Positions 16,341 to 29,700 of a stretch of 64,000 nt of DNA are shown piece by piece (position 1 is the stretch's first letter; the number at the start of each line of letters is the position of its first letter). Below the pieces are notes generated by a model. It ran no database searches. It saw only the letters and a list, made by a program, of their open reading frames with translations, and was not told the origin of the DNA. The translations under genes were made by a program, and so were the position numbers. This DNA is from Theobroma cacao. Lineage: Eukaryota; Streptophyta; Magnoliopsida; Malvales; Malvaceae. The stretch is from NCBI RefSeq assembly GCF_000208745.1, contig NC_030851.1:34455706-34519705 (forward strand), written 5' to 3'.

Positions 16341-17211
16341 GTTTAGCTAGAGATCTGCAAGAGAATAGAGATGAGACAAGAAAGAGAGAGAAAGATTAAC
16401 CAATGACCCCTTCTCCAAGAAACTTGTTAAAACCAAGTAGAAAGAAAGGAAAGTTTGAACCAAACTCTATTTATGCCAAGAGCTGATTTTTCGAGTTGGA
16501 CCGAACTTTTCCTAGAATATATAGTTGTGTAAACGTTTGTGCCTTGGTTTTTTGACATGGGATGTTTATGCATGTGTGTATGGTAAGGCAAAGATGTAGT
16601 CAGCAAATAACAGCCGCCAACCTTTGTGATCGGGGTGGTCGTATTTAGTTAGGTGTGACCCTTGAAAAAGAAGGGTCGGTGGGCTTAGGGCTTGCCCTCC
16701 TCTTTATTCGGGGTTAAGCTCATGCCTTTGTGCAGTGGAATATATTTTGTTTAAAAAAGAAAAGATAGTGGCAATGGTTCTTTCAATAAAAAGAAAAGTA
16801 GTGGTAATGGTCGCATTTGCTTTGGTTGGGTTCCAATTCCAGGCATTGAATTTGGTTTCCGTGATTATTAATTACACGAAATGGAACCAAACCACGACTG
16901 CTTACCAGCTGACATTAGCTGGAATTCACGAGGCATGGCAGGCTGACTGATTGGCAACGGTCCTCTCATGGGGTTCTGTTTTTCAAGTTTGTAGATATTG
17001 AGTATTAGAATATGAAACAAAAAGATAAATGCCTATTATAATTTATTTAATTTAAAATAAGAAAATCATCATTTTTTTAATTCTGTAGAACAGTTTGAAA
17101 TCAAGAAGTACAAAAGGTTTCAAGTCTTACATAAAATAAGCAAGATTACCTAGAATCTCAAAGAAAATGATTGGGTTTTAAACCCATATCTTCAGTAGAA
17201 TTCTTCTTCCT
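16341..17211. other. Intergenic, B12D upstream region
   Basis: Contains the B12D leader and promoter on its left side. No gene-like frame with a known domain was seen. The short plus-strand open frame near 16735 has no recognisable feature. Confidence 0.5.
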
Positions 17212-17820
17212 TTATGGAGCACCATTGGAGGGATTAATGTTTTCCTTTTTGGGACATGTGTCAATATTATGACCAACACATTTATACAATCTACATGTCT
17301 TAACTTGCTTTTCTTGTCTACCACCCTTTGTTCCTTCACTCTTGGGACGTCTTTTTGTTCTTTATGTTGGAGGACAACTGACAAAATCATCTTGCAAGCA
17401 ACATCATACCTATTGCAAGACTTGTTCTTCCAGCTTATTAAAAAAATAAGAAATAAAGACTTGTTATTCCAACACATGTGGTGCACCATCCATTTGCGGT
17501 GCTTGGATGTGAAGAGTTTCATAGCAGTCTGTGTGAGGAAACAAACTTAAGATGTGTCGACAAATAATCCCCCCAAAACTAAATGTAGCCATACCATCTC
17601 AATGCACCTTGTGCTTTTGACTACTTCTACTCGGTTCATTGTAATGTTGCACAAAAAATTCGCATTCATGTTGTCTAAGGATTGAATATTGAGCTGCTCT
17701 TCCAAATTCCTGGTAGAAATATTTGAACCAATTTGGAGTTGAAACGTAATGAGCTTGCTCCGCTAACAATGAGATGATGCTAAAAAAATTTTCTGCTTTC
17801 GTTTAATCAAATATAGCAAG
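17212..17820 (-). pseudogene. FAR1/FRS-like (MULE transposase-derived) fragment
   Basis: Reading the minus strand across several frames gives pieces of the C-terminal half of a FAR1-RELATED SEQUENCE protein. From about 17730 there is WFKYFYQEFGRAAQY, then VQHYNEPS, a stop, then FSFGGIICRHILSLF, which matches the SWIM zinc-finger region (G-I-x-CRHIL). Near 17300-17212 comes a CRLYKCVGHNIDTCPKK knuckle followed by a stop at 17212. Stops and frame changes interrupt it and most of the protein is missing, so it is not functional. FRS genes and MULE transposases are related, so it may be from either. Confidence 0.7.
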
Positions 17821-17833
17821 CCAAGCAGCAAAT

Positions 17834-17907
17834 GGTGTCGTGGTGTAGTTGGTTATCACGTCAGTCTAACACACTGAAGGTCTCCGGTTCGAGTCCGGGC
17901 GACGCCA
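17834..17907 (+). tRNA. tRNA-Val (anticodon AAC)
   Basis: A 74-nt cloverleaf. The 7-bp acceptor stem pairs GGTGTCG with CGACGCC (one G-T wobble), the discriminator base is A, the anticodon stem TCAGT/ACTGA encloses the loop CTAACAC with anticodon AAC, and the T-arm is CCGG TTCGAGT CCGG. Internal polymerase III boxes are clear: A box TGGTGTAGTTGG at 17841 and B box GGTTCGAGTCC at 17886. A run of five T follows at 17908-17912 as terminator. No intron. It appears intact. Confidence 0.96.
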
Positions 17908-17912
17908 TTTTT

Positions 17913-20900
17913 CGTTCTGTTTTGAAGTTTTTCCCTTCAGGCTCCGTTTGGCGGGCGTCTCGCCTTTTAATATTTCGCCGAAAAAGCCAAATGAACTGAC
18001 ATCAGACTAACATCCTCAAGTTCAATTTTTGAAGGAAAACAAAAATTTGAAAACTTTTAATATATGATTAATTTAATAACCTGTGAGGTCTGATCCCTGC
18101 AGTGATCATTGCAAACACAGAAAACACGTCCATTTTAAATCACCTCAACAACTATTTTTATCTTTTATGTAATCTTTTCAATAAAAACAACGTCACGAAT
18201 TGAGTCACAGATTCGCAGGGTGAGCTAAATTGCCTCTGGCTTCAAGCAACCCAAAAGGTTGAAGAATATTCATCTTTAAAATATTTTTTTAAAAATGAGT
18301 TTACTTATTAATAATCATAATAATAATATAAAATTTCAGCACATACAAAAAACTATTTAAGTCAAAGCAAACAGTCAGTGGCATGGGCGGCGAGTCCCTA
18401 ACTGCACGCATAATAAATTATAGAGTTTTATTTTTATTTATATTAATTAATCTTTCTGTGTTAATATTTGGTATTATTAGTAGTATTAATCTTTTGTTTT
18501 ATGGTAGGTGGGGTGGCACTAACATCGTTACATCTCAGGAGAAGCCTGTTTCAATGGGAGGAATGACGTCAAGCTTCACGCTCTTAAATGCTGGCATTAA
18601 AATAAAGTAACGATTTCTGTCGTGCTCACATTGAATTGATCCAATTCTCCATTGAGTTTCGTTCGTGGTTTTAGTGGAATGATTAATTCTGTTTCACCCT
18701 TGGTACAAACTACCTCAATATTAAATATATTTTGTATTTTGACCAATTACAACTTACTAAGAAATTCAATGTACTTTACGCTAAAGTACTTTCATTTAAT
18801 TAAGCGGAGCAATTTTTTTAGAGTTATTGCTCCTTACTAATTGTTTCTTTGTAAAGGTAAAATTGTTCCAAAAGATTTTTAATTGACGAAAATAAATCAT
18901 ATTTGTTTATTATATTTTTAAAATATTATTTTTAATTTTTTTATTATTAATATTAATTAGAATTATTTAATTGTAAATATATGAGAATTCTAATTACATT
19001 GATTGACCTTCATTAAATATAGTTTTTATTATAAAATAATAACATTTATCAAATCCGTAAATGAGAATTCTAAATGTATTGAATAACATTTATTGAAATT
19101 ATGTTTTTTGTTTAATTTTAATAGTATTGAATAATTTATAAATTAATATTACAATATTGTAATTATATATAATTGACACATTAATTGTCTTTTAGTTATA
19201 ACTAATTTGAAATATTTGAAAAAATATTTGTAATTCAAGTGTAACGTACATGACAATAAATATTAATTTTAAATATTACTAATAATGTTGTACCAAATTT
19301 AATAAGTTAGTGAATAAATGGATCTCATAGATTAACGTTAATTTTTTAATTTATTATTAAATACTTGCATTGAAAATGCAAAATCACTAGTTATTTTTTT
19401 TTCACTCCATCTTATGCGTATAAGATAAAGAGAACAATGATAAATTTAACAAGTGAATTCAGATGTTAAATGGTTCATTTACAAATTTATAAATTAAGAA
19501 AAACTAATGAAAAAATAATAATAAAGCGCTTATGAAAGCATAATATGGTTACCTCCTTGTAGTTCTGTTAGTGTTGGTTCCTTAATTTGAACATGCAATT
19601 TTTTTTCCTCTATGAATAAAGAAATAAAAAGCCATGTTTAAGGATTCGTTTGATAACCGGAAAATGACTTACTTAAGAAAAAAAATTTCTTTGTAAAATG
19701 TTTTATAAGAAAATTTAATATTTTCTATTGTTTGAATCATTTTATAAAAAATATTTTTCATAGTGTTAAATTAAAAAGTAGGAGTGGATTAATATTTGAT
19801 TTTCACTCATTTGGGATCAAAATTAAGAGTGAAAATGAAAATTGATAAAATTAACAATGATATTTTTCAAAGCATTTAACAACATATCTGTAATGAAAAT
19901 AAACTCTAATTTTCAAAAAAATTTCATCTTATCACTTTTTTATCATAATTATAAAAATATAAATATTCATCAATTGTGTAAGATATTAAAAACCTATACT
20001 TATAAATATATATTCATTAAATGACGATAATTGAAATATTTTTTATTATAATTATTAGTAAGATTAAACTTATTATAAATGTGTATTCATCAAATGATGA
20101 TCATTAAAATATTTTTTATTATAATTATTAGTAAGATTTATTTCATTTATAAATAAAAAATTTAATTGTATTGAATGGTTTCATTAAAAAATATTTTTTA
20201 AAATTTTAATAGTGTTTTATAATTTAAATATTAATATTTTAAATAAATTTTTTAAAAGTTAAATATTAATATTTTTTTATTTTTTTAATATATTAAGTTA
20301 AATATTAATATTTATCAAACTTGTACTCATAAACTTAGTATAAAAGTATTTTTGTTGTTCTTTAAAAAATGTCTTACAACCTTCAAGAGCCTAATACATT
20401 TTTCATGATTAACCTTGTTGACTTGTAAAATGTTTTACATCTGAAATTAATTTTTCGTCTTTTAAACAAGTATAAATCTTAAAAACATTTTCTGAAAAAT
20501 ATTTTATTATAAAATAAACGGACCTTAAGTATCGATCAACTTACCAGAAAGTTGAAAATTTCATGATGCAATGGTAATTATTGAATTTTATGACTACATT
20601 TTAAGTTTAAGTCTTATTTTATGCAAGATTTTCTCTAATTATGTATTAATGTTTATTTATTTACTTTAAATGTTTTACTTGTTATGCATGTTAAGAGTTA
20701 TTTTATGGTACAAATACAAAATAACGAAGATTTGAAAATTCTGAAGAAAAAAAAAAGATAAAAGTTCAGATTTAGCACTTTATTTAAGTTGATAGATCAA
20801 AATGTTCACTCATCTTTGAACGGATAACATTTTATCACTATATTTGTTAATTTGGTTCAAAAATAAATAAAAGTTAGAATATTTTGTAAAATATATTTTT

Positions 20901-21560
20901 TTTATTTTTAATGAAATAATTTATAAGGTTAATTTTTGAATTAGAAAGTATGATAATAAAATTACATCAACTTAAAGATGAGTGTTAAATTTAATTCATC
21001 ACCTAAAATAAAATGATAAATTTGAACCTTATAAAAAATATCAAGAAAAAGTCAATGATTTTACAAATAACACGTGAAAAGGAAAAATGACGAAGGGCAA
21101 AGAACATTCTAGAAGAAGCTATTTGAATTTCTTACCATAGTAATACTTATACCAAAATTTCAGGCAGGGTGCGGCTCACGAGAGCCAGCAGCCACTCGAA
21201 GCTCCCATTGGCCAACGGTCAAATCTTCTCTCTTTTGACTCCTCTAACCAACGGCTTTGAGCCGCTGAATGTTCAAAGGAGGAACTTCGGTTTCCCACTC
21301 TCAATCAGGCAAGTGAAATTTACCGTCTTCCACAAGGCGTCTCTCCAGTGGTGCAATTTAATAGCGGTGAGGCTGAGATCCAGCAACTGCCCGTGGATTT
21401 ACCTTTCCTAAATTCTCAGTAAATCCAGCGGCTAATACAAGATTCGTTCCAATAAAAATCAGCGGCTCCTAGCGACCTTTCCGCTTTTCTTTTTCCCCAA
21501 GGAAAAATTAAACCCCTTCCCTCACGTGACGTTTTTCCCTCTTATTTGTCTCTCACTCTC
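17913..21560. other. AT-rich intergenic region
   Basis: About 3.6 kb of very AT-rich DNA with no supported gene. At 20000-20145 a 73-bp unit is tandemly duplicated (ATATTTTTTATTATAATTAT in both copies). The segment 19640-20530 begins and ends with loosely inverted sequences (TTAAGGATTCGTTT and its near complement), which suggests an old fold-back element, but its edges cannot be set. The right end carries the GAPDH promoter. Confidence 0.5.
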
Positions 21561-21561
21561 C

Positions 21562-21569
21562 TTTAAATA
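21562..21569 (+). promoter_or_regulatory. Candidate TATA box of the GAPDH gene
   Basis: TTTAAATA lies about 110 bases before the start codon in a pyrimidine-rich leader context (CTCTCACTCTCC before it), typical of highly expressed plant genes. The position is plausible but untested. Confidence 0.5.
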
Positions 21570-21673
21570 ACCCCTCATTGCTCCCCAATCTCTCTGCTAA
21601 ATCTCACTCTAAAACCCTCTGCTTCGCTCTAAAACCCAATCTCCACTCTCCTATTTTCCTCATTGTTTCGGCC

Positions 21674-23781
<2,108 letters not shown>

Positions 23782-25269
23782 AGTTAAGCCAATTGGACTT
23801 TGTGTTCTGGTTTTGAAAGATGGGATGTCTGAAAGTTTCTTGTACTTTGGAATAAACCTGAGATTACCTTCTTGGCTGTTTTCATTTTTGCGTTATAATG
23901 TCAAAGCAATCAGTCTTTTAATCAGAAAGCAATCAGTTTAATACTATAAAGTAGATGGTATCCATACATCAATGAGATATTTTCTCTTAGTGCTTTTTTA
24001 TCTTCTAGTTAGTAGTATTTGTGTTGGATTTATTTCTTGGTTTAGTCTTTAATCAACTTAAATCAGTTCTTGCGCACTTCTGGCTTAAGAAACATGGCCT
24101 GACCTATGCAGACCAATGTTCTGGTCTGCTTTCTGGCTACACTCCCTTTACTGTAGCAACATTCAGTTTGGCTTCCCAATTAAATTTGAGCAGGTTAATA
24201 TTATATATGCAACATTTTCTTGGATAAAACAAGTTACTTAATAAGTTGTAAATAAAAGGACAGGATAAATTCTATTGGACTCGGAGGATAGAAAAATACA
24301 CTTGTAGTAATTCTTTACTAAATTTGGTGGTACAACTAAATCACAAATTTATGATGGGCATTTCCAAACAGAAAGCTTTATCTACACTCCTCTCTTTCCT
24401 TTGGTTAAAATGCAGCCCCAAAAATTTGACTTAAATATTAAAAGAAATTGTGAGAAATAACCTTCCTCGTAAATTTAATTCAAAAATATCATTTTTTGTA
24501 ATTTTGACTATTTTTAGTCAATTTTTGGTATGACTTGACAACAATACTCTTTAAACAATTTCAGACAAGTTAAAATGATTTCAGTTTTCTTTATCTCACC
24601 ATCCAAACAAAAATTTTAAAATTAAATTTCGATTTCTCTCTCTGGTCAAAGACTGTTTATCTTGCCCTTCGGAGATGACATCAAGTTTTTTCTTATTTTG
24701 TTTTATTTTTTTAGACAATGGATTTTGACGTTCTCAAGGACAATGAATAGCGATTTTACTCTTCTATGGTGATTGCAGGCAGCATGATGAATTTGGTAAT
24801 TTGATGCTTTCTGGTGATGACTTGTTTCGAAACATGTGCTATGATGGGATGCCTATGTTGATGAGTTGGATTAGATTGATTAAGATGATGGACTCAGGGA
24901 AAAGAAATAGCTGAAGTATGTTTGATGGGTTTTATGATGGTTCACGATTTTGTTGTCTCTGGATTAGGATGATTGTTAAGCATGTTTGTTGGGGATTTTG
25001 ATTTTTTTTTATGAGATTTTGAATTGAAATTGTTCAAGGAATATTTTGTAAATTGAGTATATTTTGTTTTTGCATAAGGAGAGTGAGCAATGCCCTCCCG
25101 ATAAGGATTTATTTTGTCTTGCTTTGGAGGATTATGGAGTTTTGTAACCTATCTTTTACGAAATGTACAATTTCATAGCTTAACAAAAAAAAAATACGTG
25201 TTTTAGGTTCTTGAGTTTATTGGTTTATTTATAGAATACCAAAGTTAAAGAATTGAAATTGATTAGATT

Positions 25270-25665
25270 GATTTTTAAGTATTGCGAGACTGATTTTTAG
25301 GCATTACGTGACTTAATCATTGCGTGACTGATTTTTAGACATTGCGTGATTGGTTTTAGGCATTGCGTGATTGGTTTTTAGGCATTGCGTGACTGATTTT
25401 TAAGTAATACCTAAGTCACACAATGCTTTACTAACAAGTCACGCAATGCTTATCAACTAGTTACGCAATGCCTTATCAGAAACTACTCACGCAATGCCTT
25501 ATCAAAAACTAGTCACGTAATACCTATCAACTAGTCACGCAATGTCTTATCAGAAACTAGTCAAGTAATGTCGTATTAAAAACTAGTTACGCAATGCCCA
25601 AAATCAGTACGCAATGTCTAAAGTCAGTCACATAATGCCTAAAATCTAGTCACGTAATTTTCAAA
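25270..25665. repeat. Palindromic minisatellite built on GCATTGCGTGACT
   Basis: From about 25270 to 25405 a roughly 24-base unit, core GCATTGCGTGACTGATTTTT, repeats about six times on the plus strand. From about 25412 to 25665 the reverse complement (AGTCACGCAATGCCT...) repeats about ten times. Units vary by point changes and small indels. The whole can fold back on itself. Confidence 0.85.
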
Positions 25666-27727
25666 AATCACCAAAACTACTGAATTTAATTTAACAAGAT
25701 CAACAACTTCAAACGATACACCATATTCCATTTAACAACATAAGTAACGAATATGAATGCTCAAAATGTTCAAAAATTTTTCTTCATATATCAAAAATCA
25801 CTCTAAAATACTTAAAAATGCTTAAAACGCTCACAGATTTTCTTCGTGTATAAAAAACTACTCCAAAATACTCAAAATGCTTAAACGTTTTTCTTTCTGG
25901 TAAGAAATACTCTAGAGATGAATAATCTGGTGAGAAAAGCTCAAAAAACATGAGTCGGGGTCAATTTCATTAAGAGTAATTTTGTTCAAATTTTAATTCT
26001 CTTGATTAAAAACAGTTAAAATTATGAGAAAGTCTATTGTCAGAAACACGTTATGCATAGGACCCATTTAAAAAAAAAACTCCTAAATATTATTGATCTC
26101 TTCCTCGCGTTGTCCCTTAAATCATTGAAAAGACCCTTAGATCCAATTGTTGGAACTTGGAAGCCTTGTTTTTGTTCTTTTTGAAAATATAACTTGAAAG
26201 TATATTAGGTTTCAGTTTCAATCTTTGCAAATGATGTTGAGATTTATTTATAGGGTAAATTACAAAAATACACCCTTTGATTAAAGGTAGAGTTATCCCC
26301 TAAAGTTTTAAGAGTGATACCCACTTGTCTTGGATTTTATCTCTTTTTAATCTTCAAAGGCATCTGCCCCCCGCCCCCTCCAAATAAATAAACAAAAGCC
26401 TATTAAATTTTATACCAAAAAAAATTCTGTAATTTGTATTTAAATTTCTCGTTTGTTTTTGAAGTTATAAGAAAATATAGATTACCAATAACCAACAATG
26501 GCATAAGAAATTGAAGCTCGGGTTCGGTCCGGCTCATTATAACCTATTCATTCTTGACAATTTTGGGTTCATTTTATTAAATGTTATATATATATATATA
26601 TATCATTTAATCCTTCATGGCTGATCCAAGAGGAAGTTTTATTTGAAAATTCAAATGGTGTTAATTCCAAACTTATCTTGTAATTAATTTTTGTAAATTT
26701 ATTATGGAATTGAGTATATCTAGATTAAGCTAATTTATCTCATCTTATCTTAATTTATCATATAACTAAATGTGTTTAAATTAAGTTGTTTTATTTTATT
26801 TTATTCCAACGTTGTAATGCGAAATTTGTCTTTATTCATTCATTCAATTTCAAGTGGTTCAACACTTTTTTTTCAAAGTCTTTGTTGGTAATTTGCTTTG
26901 TTTAACGATGGAAAATGAATAGTGAACGTGGAAGCAAAATGCACTCCTTTGCTTGGTTGGGATATGCGATGAACATAATCTCATTGAAGATGGTCAATTT
27001 AAAGGGTTTTATGAGGTTCAATTTCATGGAATTGTTCTTTAAGTGTGTTTTGCTGGACTTGAAAGATTTTAGCTTTAACTTTAGATTAGTGATTAAGTTT
27101 GTTTGGTTTAGTTAATTTTAATTCAAATATTATCATAAAAGGTATTCATGTTATCTTCAATCGTCTAATAAATCAAAACGAAACAAGTTTACTTTGAACA
27201 TATATGTATATATACGATTTCAGATGTTAAACTCAAATAAATTTATACAAAAATGAAATATCTCTTAAACTTTGTATAATAGTAATAGTATTAGATTTTT
27301 GTTGATCTAGTAAACAATCGAACTATGATGCTTCAATTCTCAAAAAAGAAAAGCAAAGAGTAAACAGTATATTTGACATTAAAATCTTTTTTGGTGAAGA
27401 AGAAAGAAAAATCTTAGATTTTGCTATTTTGTTACTGAATTTTTTTTTCTAATTATTTTTATAGAGAGAGGTGGAGAAGAAGGAGATCGCGATTTGCGTT
27501 GACGAAAGGTGATTTGTAGAAGGAGGGAAAAGAGAGAGAGATCGATTGAGAGAGAGGGGTATTTTTAAAAAAATTGACGTGTTTTTAAAAGAAGAAAAAG
27601 AGAAAGTTGCTCTCTAGAACTTTTCTTTTAAGTTTTTTTTTTAAATTTTGTCATAATATTATTTGCCCTTACTTCTTCTTTTAAGAGGTAGATAAGTTGA
27701 AAAAAAAAATTGATCAAACAAACACTA

Positions 27728-27834
27728 GGGAGAGAGCCTACCCACGGTAGCTTGCTATTGGGGCTCTAGTGTGTGGCCCAAGTGTTGCACTATAGCTCGG
27801 GCCTAGCATATCCCATCAAAAGAAAAAAAAAAAT
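27728..27834 (+). mobile_element. SINE-like retroposed insertion with poly-A tail and TSD
   Basis: A 107-base insertion is flanked by a perfect 9-base direct repeat, CAAACACTA, at 27719-27727 and 27835-27843. It ends in an A-rich tail (AAAAGAAAAAAAAAAAT) directly before the right repeat, the signature of LINE-driven retroposition. The body begins GGGAGAGAGCCTACCC and contains TAGCTTGCTATTGG, which could be a degenerate A box. I do not recognise a convincing B box, so whether the parent was a SINE or another small RNA is open. Confidence 0.6.
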
Positions 27835-28269
27835 CAAACACTAAATACAAGGTCTTGGGATGATGTTTCAAATATTTTTATTGGTCATTCCATGTTATAA
27901 TAACATTGTCTTTTACCACTCAATTTTTTTTTGAATAATTTAGGTGAAAAACTTCATTAATGACTAGAAACATTAATACAATGAGACATACTCTTACTAG
28001 ACATAAACAGCTTAACTCTAGCCTTTGCCAACTCTAGTGTCATGCAGAAAGAGCCTCGTTAAAAAACCTTTTCATGATAAAATCCAGTGGGATAAAACTC
28101 ATGAAAGGAAAAGAGTGCCCTTTCGTACATGTCTATTACATTAATCAAATTTTACTAACCCAAAATTTTGAAGAATCCTCGTAGATTAATTAAATTTTTT
28201 ATATTAATTTTTATGAACAAATCAAAGAAGAATAATGTCATGAAAATATCTAATATACGATACATTTTT

Positions 28270-28850
28270 AATGAAAAGGCATAATATATAAAAAAATTTC
28301 TAAACTATTTAGAAAAATTCAAATAAACATTTAAATTTTTATTACGATCAATCAAACCCTTATATTTTTATTGTGAGTAAAAAAAACTTATATTTTTATT
28401 TAGTGTCAAATAAAGCCTTATAACTAAGGACTCAAGAAGCTTTTATACTTTATTTTGAATTAAATAAGCTTTTATAACTAATTATTAACTTAATCAAAAT
28501 GTTATTTATCATTCTATGTTCTATGCTATTGACATGGCATGTTAACATATTATAATCGATAATGACATAGCATGTTAATATATCAAAATTAATGATGACA
28601 TAAAATGCTTATTTGGCATAATTATATTACCATGTGATATTTTTCACTCTTCATATCAACGCTTTGTCAATATTATGTGGATATAAAATGACAAGTAGTA
28701 TTTTAACTAATGACAATTAGTCAATCATTAATTATAAAAGCTTATTTGACCCAAATCAAAATATAAAAACTTGATTGAACATAATAAAAAAATAAAAATT
28801 TATTTAAATTTTCTTATATAGTTTATAGATTTATTTGAGTCTAATAAAAA
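28270..28850. mobile_element. Fold-back (long-TIR) element, unclassified
   Basis: The sequence from about 28280 to 28430 is repeated in reverse complement from about 28715 to 28850, with matches such as CTAAACTAT/ATAGTTTATAG, TTCAAATAAA-like runs and the TCAATCAA core. The arms are diverged and AT-rich and the outer ends cannot be fixed. It has no coding capacity. Its TIRs differ from those of the MITE pair further right. Confidence 0.45.
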
Positions 28851-28999
28851 ATTATTAGCTCAAAAGAGGAAAAAATTATATAAAATAGTATCAGAATCCT
28901 ATTAGTTAAAAGTTAAAAGGGCTTAATTGGTTAACTAATTGGGTTGAGCCCAATACAACTTTGGCCTCATTGACATGGTCCTTCAACGTCTTTAACAGA

Positions 29000-29131
29000 T
29001 CCAAGCAGCCCACTTGAGAATCGGCCGATGACACCGGAACTTGTCCTGCCGTCTTTCCATTTGCGATTCTGTTGTTAAGCGGAAGGTTGTTAGTTTTTGT
29101 TTCAGAATAACTTCCAAGCTCGACCACTCAG
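29000..29131 (+). other. Possible 5' non-coding exon of the PPR gene
   Basis: A stretch of higher complexity than its surroundings ends in CACTCAG followed by the donor GTAAACC at 29132. A matching acceptor GATGCAG lies at 29653-29659, upstream of the PPR start codon. A spliced 5' leader is common in PPR genes. This is inference from splice signals only. Confidence 0.35.
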
Positions 29132-29700
29132 GTAAACCTTTGAGCACTTCTTCTTCTTCTCCTCCCTCAAAACCAAAATGAAATGGGTACAAAAGAAATC
29201 TGACTGTTTACAAGTCTACTTGCTTAATTTACTAGTAGCATTAGTTAAGTATTGAGAGCTTTACAAGTAATACTGGTTTTAGCCTTTTTCATATTTGCTT
29301 TATTTGGTTGCTCATAGACGTTAAAAGAAGTGAAACCCTTACTCAGCCTGGCCAAATAGAATTGCTTATTTTTATAAACTCGCTTGATAAGAAGGTGGAC
29401 TGTATCAATTTTTGAAAATGGGGTTTAACGAAATTGTTGGCATTGTTAAATATTTGCTGGGAAAATTTTCATCTTCGACATACACCACCAGGTAGGGAAG
29501 GCTATTCAATTATATTCTGCATTTTCTCTCATATTCTTTTATTTTATTTGATGTGGAAAAGTGGATAAATGGAATTTTCTGTTCTTTTGTTATATTTATT
29601 ATTGAAAATGAATTGGAAAGAAGACAAGCTGATGCTTTTTTTTTTCTTTCGAGATGCAGTTCTAACGACCCAACTGAATTTTGGTTTGGGGCACTTCTTC

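Larger units (their letters stand above)
23782..28999. other. Repeat-rich intergenic region
   Basis: After the GAPDH 3' UTR there is no supported gene for about 5 kb. It holds a palindromic minisatellite (25270-25665), a TA dinucleotide run near 26587, a SINE-like insertion (27728-27834) and a fold-back element (28270-28850). The DNA flanking the minisatellite (about 24480-24590 and 25945-26040) is also loosely inverted, so the satellite may sit inside a larger element. The stretch 27925-28160 contains AGAGCCTCGTTAAAA and AAATCCAGTGGGATAAAA, which recall sequence common in plant retroelement relics; I cannot classify it. Confidence 0.5.
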
